In this document: positions 8,009-14,837 of the stretch, in pieces
Layout of the letters: each line of letters begins with the position of its first letter
Numbering within the stretch: the first letter of the stretch is position 1
Assembly: GCA_002354055.1 (NCBI GenBank)
Contig: DEKW01000012.1
Coordinates: 248,654 to 295,080, forward strand
Direction of reading: 5' to 3'
From: Bacteroidales bacterium UBA2712
GTDB taxonomy: Bacteria; Bacteroidota; Bacteroidia; Bacteroidales; Paludibacteraceae
Length of the DNA: 46,427 nucleotides
Translations under genes and position numbers: made by a program
Notes under the pieces: model-generated
What the model was told of the DNA's origin: nothing
The model's database searches: none
Seen by the model: only the letters and a program-made list of their open reading frames with translations

Positions 8009-8290
8009 TTAAACACATTCCATTCCGCTCAATTGTTTTAACATATCCGCTTGAACATCAATTTGATGTTGTTGTTCTTCTTTCTGCTGCTCTGTTAGGA
8101 AAGGATTGTTCTCGATATTTCTTTTAGATGCAGATTTAAGTATCTCAATCATGTGTTCTATATCCTCTTTCGTAACAGGCACATTCTGATTGAAGTTGAA
8201 AGCAAAGCCTAACTTCGCAAATATAGGTTGCGCATGATACGCAATCGTTGCATTGTATTGCTGTATCTTATTTTGATTAGCTAATGTCAT
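8009..8290 (-). CDS. 93-residue protein of unknown function in the SIR2 operon
   Basis: The protein is mostly helical by eye, rich in Gln, Asn and Lys, with charged segments KASKRNIENNPFL-like and EQQKEEQQHQ near residues 60-75, and no signal peptide or membrane span. I recognise no family. AAGGAG lies directly against the ATG at 8290, which is unusual in this window but too close for a normal ribosome binding site. It sits between the STAS-like gene (60 nt upstream) and the SIR2 gene (54 nt downstream), all on one strand. A small regulator or partner of the SIR2 effector is possible but is only a guess from position. Confidence 0.7.
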   Translation of the reverse strand: MTLANQNKIQQYNATIAYHAQPIFAKLGFAFNFNQNVPVTKEDIEHMIEILKSASKRNIENNPFLTEQQKEEQQHQIDVQADMLKQLSGMECV

Positions 8291-8310
8291 CTCCTTTTAT
8301 TTATTTTACA

Positions 8311-8337
8311 CTGCCGATGTGTTCATCATCTCATATA
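8311..8337. repeat. Direct repeat, copy 2 (between the STAS-like and 93-aa genes)
   Basis: 27 bp, 24 identical to 6700-6726. Here it lies in the 60-nt gap after the STAS-like gene and is not translated. The pair of copies encloses exactly the 93-aa gene and the SIR2 gene. Confidence 0.8.
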
Positions 8338-8350
8338 GAGATGCAGGATC

Positions 8351-8641
8351 TTATGCCGTTACAACATGTCGTCTTTGGAGGGCGGTAAGCACACTCTCTG
8401 AAGCGATAGGATTTAGACCTCGGAACGTAGTACGGCTTTTTAATTCAGAGAGTGGCATAGTTAGCAATAGTTTGGCGATGCACTCATCGGCAAACGAATT
8501 GCTCACCACGTTTACACCTGTAAAATCAAGCACAATGCGCTCGTCTTGTTCCAATAACGGCATCAACTGCTCGCGCACACGTTTCCCTAAAGGACGCGTG
8601 CCGAGATTTTCTCCATATTCTCTAAAACTGAATGTTACCAT
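8351..8641 (-). CDS. STAS-like (DUF4325-type) protein
   Basis: The 96-residue protein has the core IVLDFTGVNVVSNSFADEC, close to the FADE signature of the STAS-like DUF4325 family. These small proteins are usually encoded beside GHKL ATPases and resemble anti-anti-sigma switch proteins. ATG at 8641 overlaps the last 7 nt of the ATPase gene (TTATGGTAAC), so the two are translationally coupled. This pairing supports a kinase/STAS partner-switch acting in one operon with the SIR2 effector. What the switch senses is not visible in the sequence. Confidence 0.83.
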   Translation of the reverse strand: MVTFSFREYGENLGTRPLGKRVREQLMPLLEQDERIVLDFTGVNVVSNSFADECIAKLLLTMPLSELKSRTTFRGLNPIASESVLTALQRRHVVTA

Positions 8642-9288
8642 AACTCCTCTAATTCGTTGTCATCTAAAAATGCTTCTCTATATTGCGCAGCTACATCTGT
8701 GCGGTTTGCTACCACTTCTGCAGGATTGATCTCCTTGTCGGTCTGTAACTGCATATAAACGATAGTTCCTTGCCAAGGCTCTGTTTCTGTGGTGGCTATC
8801 TTTCCGTCCTTCACCTGCATCGCATGATTTCCGGAACGAACTTCAAACAACAAGCCGGCTTGATTATTTAGCAAAGATGTAGAGAAAAGACCAAAGCCCA
8901 TTCCCTTACCATCCGTAATGGTATCTTCTATGCATATTTTCAAAGCCTCTGGTTCTGAAATATGCTTATATTTTTCATTCTCCGAAAGCGAGGCTTGTAC
9001 ACCTATTCCATCATCGGCTATCAAGAAGCTAAGAATGTGATTTGTTGGGTCATATTGCGTAATAACTGTTCCGATTTCCTTGCCGGAATGTGTCAGCACA
9101 TTATCCAATATCTCATAGAAGCAATAACTCATCGCCTCCAATACTGTGGTCTCAATGTCTAAATGCTGTGTCAAAACACTCACGACACGATGGTAAACGT
9201 CGTAAATGTTTTTCTCATCAAACACATCAATCGTGACATCATTCTCAGATGTGGAAAAGTATTGTTTTATGAGCGATGATAAGTTCAT
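8635..9288 (-). CDS. GHKL-type ATPase (anti-sigma/histidine-kinase-like)
   Basis: 217 residues from the chosen start. The Bergerat ATP-binding fold is complete: N box with E59 and N63 (EILDNVLTHS), G1 box with D93-G94-x-G96 (ADDGIGV), and G2 box GKGMGFGLFS (127-136). There is no dimerisation/phosphoacceptor histidine domain and no membrane segment, so it resembles the soluble switch kinases rather than a sensor histidine kinase. The promoter -7 element at 9317-9324 puts the transcript start only a few bases before 9306; ATG 9288 (MNLSSLIKQYF) is therefore preferred over the frame start at 9306. First gene of the four-gene operon ending at 6683. Confidence 0.85.
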   Translation of the reverse strand: MNLSSLIKQYFSTSENDVTIDVFDEKNIYDVYHRVVSVLTQHLDIETTVLEAMSYCFYEILDNVLTHSGKEIGTVITQYDPTNHILSFLIADDGIGVQASLSENEKYKHISEPEALKICIEDTITDGKGMGFGLFSTSLLNNQAGLLFEVRSGNHAMQVKDGKIATTETEPWQGTIVYMQLQTDKEINPAEVVANRTDVAAQYREAFLDDNELEELW

Positions 9289-9316
9289 TTTTCTTAGTCT
9301 TTGCAACTTTCGGCTG

Positions 9317-9347
9317 CAAAGTTACTGCTTTTTTTTGAATTATGCAA
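9317..9347 (-). promoter_or_regulatory. Promoter of the GHKL/STAS/SIR2 operon
   Basis: TTG (9345-9347) and TAACTTTG (9317-9324) on the minus strand with a 20-nt gap. It is the only promoter of this type found for the four genes down to 6683. Confidence 0.78.
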
Positions 9348-9380
9348 GGGTATTGTCGTAAAAATCGAGTTTGCACAAAA

Positions 9381-9405
9381 AAATCTGCACTTTTGATGCA
9401 GATTT
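9381..9405 (-). terminator. Intrinsic terminator downstream of the Bro-N/DinD-like pseudogene
   Basis: AAATCTGCA (9381-9389) pairs with TGCAGATTT (9397-9405); on the minus strand the stem is followed by a run of seven T. It insulates the SIR2 operon promoter from transcription arriving from the pseudogene side. Confidence 0.8.
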
Positions 9406-9440
9406 TCTCTTTCTCCTTTCCCGGAGTGCTCGGAAGCATT

Positions 9441-9471
9441 GTCTCGGAGAGAGGACGATTTCTTATTTTGC
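9441..9471. repeat. Copy B of the 31-bp intergenic motif
   Basis: Begins GTCTCGGAGAGAGGACGATT and ends TTATTTTGC; matches 6650-6680. A shorter related word (GGACGAT then AATTTTGC, minus strand) lies at 10018-10032. Confidence 0.65.
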
Positions 9472-9560
9472 AAAAGGCGGGATTTATTATTTTACATGTT
9501 TTAGGATATTATCAGCATCAATGCTCAAATGTGCGATTCAACTTATTGTGTATGGGTCAT

Positions 9561-10015
9561 CTATTTGTCCTCTTTTTCTTCGAATGGTAATTCTTTCGCT
9601 TTGCCTTTTTCTTCTGTCGGACGGATGTGGTCAGAAGCGCGTTCGGATGAAATGACGGAATGACCTAAACGGCTCTCGATGTCTGCGCGGGCGTTACGAG
9701 CGACCTCGCCGCCTTCTTTGGCTGTTTGACAGGCTCGGCTTTCTTGGAGGGAACAGACTGGATGAGACGGAATATACCTTGTAAATCAGCGGCTTGAACT
9801 TTTCTCCGTTTTCCATCAAAAGCTCTCATTTCAACAGGGGTACAAATTGTACCCCACTTGGAATCTAATTCCGAATCACGTGCGCGCATTTTCTTAATGT
9901 ATTGCTTGGCATCGGCACTATCCGTTAACACCTGTACTATATCTACAATAGAGAAATAGTACTTTTCTTGCTCGGCGTCCCACACGATGCGGACACGCTT
10001 CCTTCAAAGAGTTAT
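9561..10015 (-). pseudogene. Decayed Bro-N / DinD-like (phage antirepressor-type) gene
   Basis: The middle part (9985-9730) reads VWDAEQEKYYFSIVDIVQVL and RLIQSVPSKKAEP, the hallmark stretches of the Bro-N domain proteins related to DinD. Upstream, LFEG appears in another frame after a TAA, so the N-terminus carries a stop and a frameshift. After AEPVK the frame shifts again near 9735 and the normal long middle is missing; the C-terminal family ending then follows in the new frame (QTAKEGGEVARNARADIESR, then GHSVISSE) to a TAG at 9561-9563. So the gene has lost an internal block and has at least two frame breaks. Such genes are typical of prophage and mobile-element debris. Confidence 0.8.
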
Positions 10016-10043
10016 ATGGCAAAATTATCGTCCATAGTTCCGT

Positions 10044-12053
10044 TTATAGTAATTTCTTTACTTGTTCGTAGACGTTCTGGGCGGTGAAGCCGAGTTTCTC
10101 GTCGAGGACTTTGTACGGAGCGGAGAATCCGAAAGAGTTGAGTCCCCAGATGGCGCCGTTTTCGCCGACAAGGGATTCCAATGTGCAAGATAAGCCTGCG
10201 GTCATACCGAAACGCTTAACGCCTTTCGGAAGAACAGCGTCTTGGTACTCTTTCGGTTGCTCGCGGAACAAACCTTCGGACGGAACGCTTACTATCTGGA
10301 GGCGGATACCTTCTGCGCGGAGGAGTTCGGCTCCGGCGAGCAGGGTAGAAACCTCAGAACCGGAAGCCAACAGAACCACTTGCGGGTTCTCGTCTTGGCT
10401 CACGATATAGGCTCCTCTGCGGAAACCTTCGAGGTTGACGTTGGGAACGGGAGCGATGTCCTGACGGCTGAGGATAAGCGCAGTAGGCGTGTCGTTATTC
10501 TCCATTGCTAAACGCCAAGCAAGTGTGGTCTCTTCAGCGTCCGCCGGACGGAGAACGAGCATGGAGGGTTTGCCGCTGTGGTTATGCAGTTTCTCCATAA
10601 GACGGATCTGTGCTTCTTGCTCAACCGGCTCGTGTGTCGGACCATCTTCGCCGACACGGAACGCATCGTGAGACCAGATGAATTTCACCGGCAGCTCCAT
10701 AAGTGCCGCCATACGAACCGCAGGTTTCATATAGTCGCTGAAGACAAAGAACGTACCACAGGCAGGGATGATTCCGCCGTGAAGCGCCATACCGATCATC
10801 ACACATGCCATGGTGAGTTCGGACACACCGGCTTGGAGGAACTGACCCGAGAAATCGCCTTTCTTGAAGGCGTGGGTCTTCTTGAGGAAACCGTCGGTCT
10901 TGTCGGAGTTGGAGAGGTCAGCAGAGGAAACAATCATATTCCCCACGTTCTCTGCCAGATGGCTGAGGACGGTTGCGGAAGCGTTACGGGTTGCCGCTCC
11001 GGGTTTCTGCTGAATGAGACTCCAGTCGATGCATGGCGTCTCGCCGGACATGAAAGTCTCGTATTCGTTGGCGGCCAGCGGGTTCGCTTGTTTCCACTCG
11101 TAGTATGCCTCGTATTTCTTGTTGCACAACTCACGCAACTCTGCAGCGCGGTCGTCGTACAGTTTCTTTACTTCCGGGAAGATCTGGAACGGGTCTTCGG
11201 GGTTGCCGCCAAGGTGCTCGATGGTCTTCTCGAAGGATGCTCCGGCTTTGGAGAGCGGCGCGCCGTGAGTGGAGCACTTGCCTTCCCAGTTAGCACCTTC
11301 GGCTGTTACGCAGCCCTTGCCCATGGTTGTATGACCGATGATGAGCGACGGTTCGCCTTTGTGCGCTTTCGCTTTGATGAGGGCTTCGCGGATAGCGTCG
11401 GGGTCGTTACCCGGAATCTCCTGCACGTACCATCCCCAAGCCTTGTATTTGGCGGCTACATCTTCGGAGGTTACTTCGCCGCAACCCGTGGAGAGCTGGA
11501 TAGCATTGGAGTCATAGAACATAACGAGGTTGTCGAGTCCGAGGTGTCCAGCCAGACGACCTGCGCCCTGCGAAATTTCTTCCTGCACGCCACCATCTGA
11601 GATGAACGCATAGATGGTCGGGTTATGAATCTCACCATAGCGCTGGTTGAACCATTTTGCAGCAATAGCTGCTCCTACAGCGAAGGTGTGTCCCTGACCA
11701 AGCGGACCGGAGGTGTTCTCAATCATTCGCTCTATCTCTCGCTCCGGGTGTCCGGGTGTAACCGAGCCCCATTGACGTAGATTCTTGAGGTCTTCGAGCG
11801 TGAACTTGCCTGCCAGACAGAGCTGCCCGTAAAGCATCGGAGCCATGTGTCCGGGGTCGAGGAAGAAACGGTCACGCGCTTCCCAACCGGCATTGTCCGG
11901 GTCGTATTCCAAGAACTCGCTAAAGAGGACGTTGATGAAGTCTGCGCCACCCATAGCACCGCCCGGGTGACCACTCTTTGCTTTTTCTACTGCTGCGGCA
12001 GCCAGGATACGAATGTTATCCGCTGCGCGATTCATTAACTGTGTTTGGTTCAT
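10044..12053 (-). CDS. tkt: Transketolase
   Basis: The 669-residue, thiamine-diphosphate enzyme moves two-carbon ketol units in the non-oxidative pentose phosphate pathway. Seen motifs: AVEKAKSGHPGGAMGGADF at the N-terminus, HMAPMLYGQL, GPLGQGHTFAVGAA, the ThDP-binding region SDGGVQEEISQGAGRLAG, and in the pyrimidine domain GLHGG-like (MALHGGIIPACGTF), HDAFRVGEDGPTHEPVEQ. Length matches bacterial transketolases. Start at 12053 is the conserved N-terminus. No typical promoter was seen in the 110-nt upstream gap, which is filled by an 11-bp array, so it may be co-transcribed with the two genes upstream. Confidence 0.97.
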   Translation of the reverse strand: MNQTQLMNRAADNIRILAAAAVEKAKSGHPGGAMGGADFINVLFSEFLEYDPDNAGWEARDRFFLDPGHMAPMLYGQLCLAGKFTLEDLKNLRQWGSVTPGHPEREIERMIENTSGPLGQGHTFAVGAAIAAKWFNQRYGEIHNPTIYAFISDGGVQEEISQGAGRLAGHLGLDNLVMFYDSNAIQLSTGCGEVTSEDVAAKYKAWGWYVQEIPGNDPDAIREALIKAKAHKGEPSLIIGHTTMGKGCVTAEGANWEGKCSTHGAPLSKAGASFEKTIEHLGGNPEDPFQIFPEVKKLYDDRAAELRELCNKKYEAYYEWKQANPLAANEYETFMSGETPCIDWSLIQQKPGAATRNASATVLSHLAENVGNMIVSSADLSNSDKTDGFLKKTHAFKKGDFSGQFLQAGVSELTMACVMIGMALHGGIIPACGTFFVFSDYMKPAVRMAALMELPVKFIWSHDAFRVGEDGPTHEPVEQEAQIRLMEKLHNHSGKPSMLVLRPADAEETTLAWRLAMENNDTPTALILSRQDIAPVPNVNLEGFRRGAYIVSQDENPQVVLLASGSEVSTLLAGAELLRAEGIRLQIVSVPSEGLFREQPKEYQDAVLPKGVKRFGMTAGLSCTLESLVGENGAIWGLNSFGFSAPYKVLDEKLGFTAQNVYEQVKKLL

Positions 12054-12100
12054 TATAGTGGTATTTTTTTTGTGCCTAACATTGTACTTACATTAGCCTT

Positions 12101-12158
12101 GACCGTCGGTTGACCGTCGTTCGACTGTCGTTCGAAGACCGTAATTCGACCGTGTTTC
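12101..12158. repeat. 11-bp tandem array upstream of tkt (5 units)
   Basis: GACCGTC-type words start at 12101, 12112, 12123, 12137 and 12148; steps are 11, 11, 14 and 11 bp. It starts a few bases past the stop codon of the upstream gene (12164-12166) and fills most of the gap to tkt. Confidence 0.82.
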
Positions 12159-12163
12159 GTGAA

Positions 12164-12820
12164 TCAGAATCTCCAACCGAGGTAGTAGTTCAATCCCCAT
12201 CCGATATTGTCTCTATTTCCGAATCCGGGGATGTAGATCGGTTTCATCTGATCGGCGGTCAGTCCTTCTTTGTCTCGTGTGAAGAGGACCTTGAACCGTC
12301 CCATCCATCCCATGTAGAAGGCTGTCTTCTGCACTTTCGCTATCTCTACCTGGCATCCCGCAATAATCTCTCCCCAACAATCGGTATAGCCTTTTGTTTG
12401 CACCGCCGTTCCGAGACGGAGTCCGACCAAGAGGGCGTGGGGGCTGTCCTTATGTTTCTTGAGCGGGTTGATGTCGCATCCCACGCGGAAGAATCCTCCG
12501 TGGGCGTTGTACTGGATGCTGTCTCCCCGATGGGTTTTACCGCCGGCATAGCCGAGTTCGAGGGTGGGGAAGAAGCGTCGCGCCAGTTGCACGTTCGCCG
12601 CTATCTCGTAGTGCTGCATACCCCACTGATGGATACCCGCGATGACAACCGGAGAAGCGATGTCGAGTTTGATCTGCGTCGCGTTATAGATGCTATCGTT
12701 CGCCTGCCCGAAGGAACAAGGAATAAGGAATAAGGAATAAAGACTAATCAGCATTAGTCGATACCCAAAAGTCTTTGCTCTTTCAGCGTAGCGGTCTTTA
12801 TTCTTTATTCTTTTTTTCAT
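12164..12820 (-). CDS. Predicted outer-membrane beta-barrel-like protein (DUF6048-like)
   Basis: 218 residues with an N-terminal signal segment (MLISLYSLFLIPCSFGQ, residues 23-39) preceded by a basic 22-residue extension, then alternating polar/hydrophobic strands ending in aromatic YYLGWRF, the usual last strand of an outer-membrane barrel. It resembles small Bacteroidota barrel proteins of the DUF6048 kind; this family call is tentative. ATG 12820 shares a base with the stop of the upstream gene (TAATG), which argues for the long form. The alternative start is 12754. Part of the signal peptide is encoded by four 7-bp repeats. Confidence 0.65.
   Translation of the reverse strand: MKKRIKNKDRYAERAKTFGYRLMLISLYSLFLIPCSFGQANDSIYNATQIKLDIASPVVIAGIHQWGMQHYEIAANVQLARRFFPTLELGYAGGKTHRGDSIQYNAHGGFFRVGCDINPLKKHKDSPHALLVGLRLGTAVQTKGYTDCWGEIIAGCQVEIAKVQKTAFYMGWMGRFKVLFTRDKEGLTADQMKPIYIPGFGNRDNIGWGLNYYLGWRF
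12713..12740. repeat. 7-bp tandem repeat encoding part of a signal peptide (4 units)
   Basis: GGAACAA then GGAATAA three times at 12713, 12720, 12727 and 12734. A related pair CTTTATT lies at 12796-12809. On the minus strand it encodes the hydrophobic core LFLIPCS. Confidence 0.82.
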
Positions 12821-13350
12821 TACATAAGCTCTTTTGCTTCGTTTTTAAGGTACTCCAAGGCCTTGTCGGTCGGAGTAGTGCCGTTGGAGGAATAGGCGGT
12901 CATGAGCGCCTGGGCATATATCTGCGGCGTGGCGTTCGGCGGCAACTGGCCGGCTATGGCGATGACGAATGCCGCCATCTGGTCACGGGCGTTGATGATC
13001 ATATCCCACACTTCGTCGGAGACATAGACCTGCTGGCTTTGGTTGTGGTCAAACTCCGCGCGGATGGTCTGCAGCAAGTATTGCTGAACCTGCCCGATGG
13101 TCCAAGTGGAGAATGCGTCCGGCTGGTTCTGGCGAAGCTCCATGATCATGTGCTCCGGTTTTGTGCGCTCCAACAAGAGCGTCAGGCGCTCGTACGCCCT
13201 GAGACGAATAGGCGAGATGGTCTTCTGGGATTCGCGTTTCAACTCCCACTGACGTTTCTTTTCCTCGTTGCGGAAATTGGAGAATTGGATGATCCAAAAA
13301 CCAAAGATGACCACTGCTACGGCGAGTATGATAACTAAAGCTGTACTCAT
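12820..13350 (-). CDS. Conserved membrane-anchored protein, unknown function (DUF7935-like)
   Basis: 176 residues. MSTALVIILAVAVVIFGFWI is a single N-terminal transmembrane segment without cleavage site, followed by a charged linker (RNEEKKRQWELKRESQKT) and the stretch PIRLRAYERLTLLLERTKPE known from a widespread Bacteroidota family without assigned role. The rest is helical and would face the cytoplasm. The frame is open to 13401, but the promoter -7 element at 13379-13386 rules that start out; ATG 13350 is used. The stop overlaps the start of the barrel-protein gene (TAATG). Confidence 0.75.
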   Translation of the reverse strand: MSTALVIILAVAVVIFGFWIIQFSNFRNEEKKRQWELKRESQKTISPIRLRAYERLTLLLERTKPEHMIMELRQNQPDAFSTWTIGQVQQYLLQTIRAEFDHNQSQQVYVSDEVWDMIINARDQMAAFVIAIAGQLPPNATPQIYAQALMTAYSSNGTTPTDKALEYLKNEAKELM

Positions 13351-13378
13351 AATAAAAACTACCTTTGCTTTTTCGCTG

Positions 13379-13409
13379 CAAAGGTAGTAAAATTTTTGCA
13401 TATATGCAA
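13379..13409 (-). promoter_or_regulatory. Promoter of the 13350-12164 gene pair
   Basis: TTG (13407-13409), 20 nt, TACCTTTG (13379-13386) on the minus strand. It could also serve tkt, as no other promoter of this type was found before 12053. Confidence 0.8.
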
Positions 13410-13429
13410 GTATTTTCGGAAAAATAATT

Positions 13430-14782
13430 TTATTTCAACTTCTTGCCGTCGATTTTGAGTTCGCCGAGGGAGAGGTATTTCTTGACTTGCGGTCTTCCGT
13501 TAGAGTCGTACCAAGGCAGGATGCGGAGGCGCAAAGTCTCTCCGGCAGGAATGAGTATAGGGTAGTTCAAAGAGACCAGAACAGGCTTGTTTTTCGGCAG
13601 AGCGGTATTCTCGTAAATGGTTGTTACATTGCGGAATTCGTCGCCGAAACCGTAGTTGATATGGATATTCATGCCCGGTCCGCCTTTCGCCTTAACCGGC
13701 AGGATGATGGACTCAATGACGATACCTTTTTTCTTCTCGGCGGTGATGGTATATTCGATGTAGCGGTTTGCCACTTCGTCAATCTCCCCTGCGGGCCAGA
13801 GTCCGTCTGAAGGAGCGTAACCGACTTTAGCGAGTTTCATATTTTTCGTCTTGGCATTCTTCAGGGTTGTCGCAAACGGCGTACCATCGGCTTTGAAGGC
13901 TTCCAGACGCCCTTTCTCTTCGATCGCGCGGATGTACGAGACACTGACCTCGAGCGGCGGCAATGCTACCAGGTGATGCAGCTCACTCAACTGCGGGCAG
14001 TTCTTGATCAACAGGTATGCCAGATGGGCATTCAGGAAGCCTCCTGCCTGGCCTGTATGGGTCTTGTCGCCGCAGTTGAAATACTCCTTCATGCACCTCT
14101 CCTGTCCGGTGGTTTCGTACATCTCGCAGCTCTTCTGCGTCATGTCCAGAAACGGCACGTGCATGTCTTCCGCCACTTCCCGCATACAGCGGACGTAGTT
14201 CTTGTCGATACCGTCTTTGCTCAGGTCATGGCGACCTTCGGCATTGATCTTGCCGTCCTTGAAATACGCGCGGCAGATAGGGCTCATGAGGATCGGCGTG
14301 ACGCCCATTTCCCGCGCCTCGTTGATAAATTTGCGCAGGTATGCTTTGTATGTCGTGTTCGGCTCTGTACCGCGCATGTCGGTCAGTGTGTCTTTGCCTT
14401 CCGCACGCAGTCTGGCGTTCTGGACATAGACATCTTCGCCCTTGCATTTCTCGTCGTTATGGGCAAACTGGATGATGAGGTAATCGCCGGGCAGCATCTG
14501 TCTCTTGACGGACGGCCAGAGGTTGTCCGTCTCGTAGAACGTTCGTGTCGAAGCGCCGGATTTTCCGCGGTTGTTGACCTCGATGGAGTCGGGGTTGAAG
14601 AAGGCTTGCAGATACATTCCCCAGCCGCGTTTGGGTGTGGCAGCGGGTTTGTAATCGCTCATCGTACTGTCGCCGATAGTGTGGACACGGCGTTTGGCGG
14701 AAAGCCAACCCCCATCCCCTCCCTGAAGGGAAGGGAGAAGAAGCAACGCAGACAGAACTGAAAGTGTAAGGATTTTGCGCAT
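13430..14782 (-). CDS. SGNH-hydrolase esterase, CE12 (rhamnogalacturonan acetylesterase-like)
   Basis: 450 residues with a signal peptide. The SGNH blocks are visible: GDST with nucleophile S39, NNRGKSGAS (70-78), HND with N109, and D239-x-x-H242 in DKTHTGQAG. This order and the long insertion after HND match carbohydrate esterase family 12, which removes acetyl groups from pectin side chains. A beta-sandwich-like C-terminal domain of about 170 residues follows (KGGPGMNIHINYGFGDEFRN). It would work outside the cytoplasm, and the GH28 pectinase and DUF4861-like gene at 27450-30039 fit the same diet. Signal-peptide codons overlap a REP-like palindrome. Confidence 0.82.
   Translation of the reverse strand: MRKILTLSVLSALLLLPSLQGGDGGWLSAKRRVHTIGDSTMSDYKPAATPKRGWGMYLQAFFNPDSIEVNNRGKSGASTRTFYETDNLWPSVKRQMLPGDYLIIQFAHNDEKCKGEDVYVQNARLRAEGKDTLTDMRGTEPNTTYKAYLRKFINEAREMGVTPILMSPICRAYFKDGKINAEGRHDLSKDGIDKNYVRCMREVAEDMHVPFLDMTQKSCEMYETTGQERCMKEYFNCGDKTHTGQAGGFLNAHLAYLLIKNCPQLSELHHLVALPPLEVSVSYIRAIEEKGRLEAFKADGTPFATTLKNAKTKNMKLAKVGYAPSDGLWPAGEIDEVANRYIEYTITAEKKKGIVIESIILPVKAKGGPGMNIHINYGFGDEFRNVTTIYENTALPKNKPVLVSLNYPILIPAGETLRLRILPWYDSNGRPQVKKYLSLGELKIDGKKLK
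14704..14737. repeat. REP-like G/C palindrome inside the CE12 signal-peptide region
   Basis: Starts GCCAACCCCCATCCCCTCCC and ends AAGGGAAGGGAG. It is nearly identical to the minus strand of 39549-39592 inside ilvE and related to 42292-42379 in dapB. Here it encodes PSLQGGDGGWL. Confidence 0.75.
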
Positions 14783-14797
14783 AATGGTGTATTTTTT

Positions 14798-14837
14798 TTA
14801 GGGTCCTAGGGCACTAGGGTCCTAGGATACTAGTTTA
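14798..14837. repeat. 8-bp CTAG tandem array (5-6 units)
   Basis: CTAG occurs at 14806, 14814, 14822 and 14830, with TTAG in phase at 14798. The TAG stop codon of the upstream RluA-family gene (14822-14824, minus strand) is itself one of the units. The array fills the gap to the CE12 gene. Confidence 0.9.

Noticed and set aside
8291..8300. AAGGAG as a ribosome binding site for the 93-aa gene
   Set aside because: It touches the ATG with no spacing, and other genes in the window do not use such sites; it could be chance.
9342..9655. Open frames on the plus strand over the Bro-N/DinD-like remnant
   Set aside because: The minus strand encodes the recognisable C-terminal end of the decayed gene here, and a terminator hairpin lies inside the plus-strand frame.
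10578..11600. 340-codon open frame antisense to tkt
   Set aside because: Shadow of the transketolase reading frame; no motif of its own.
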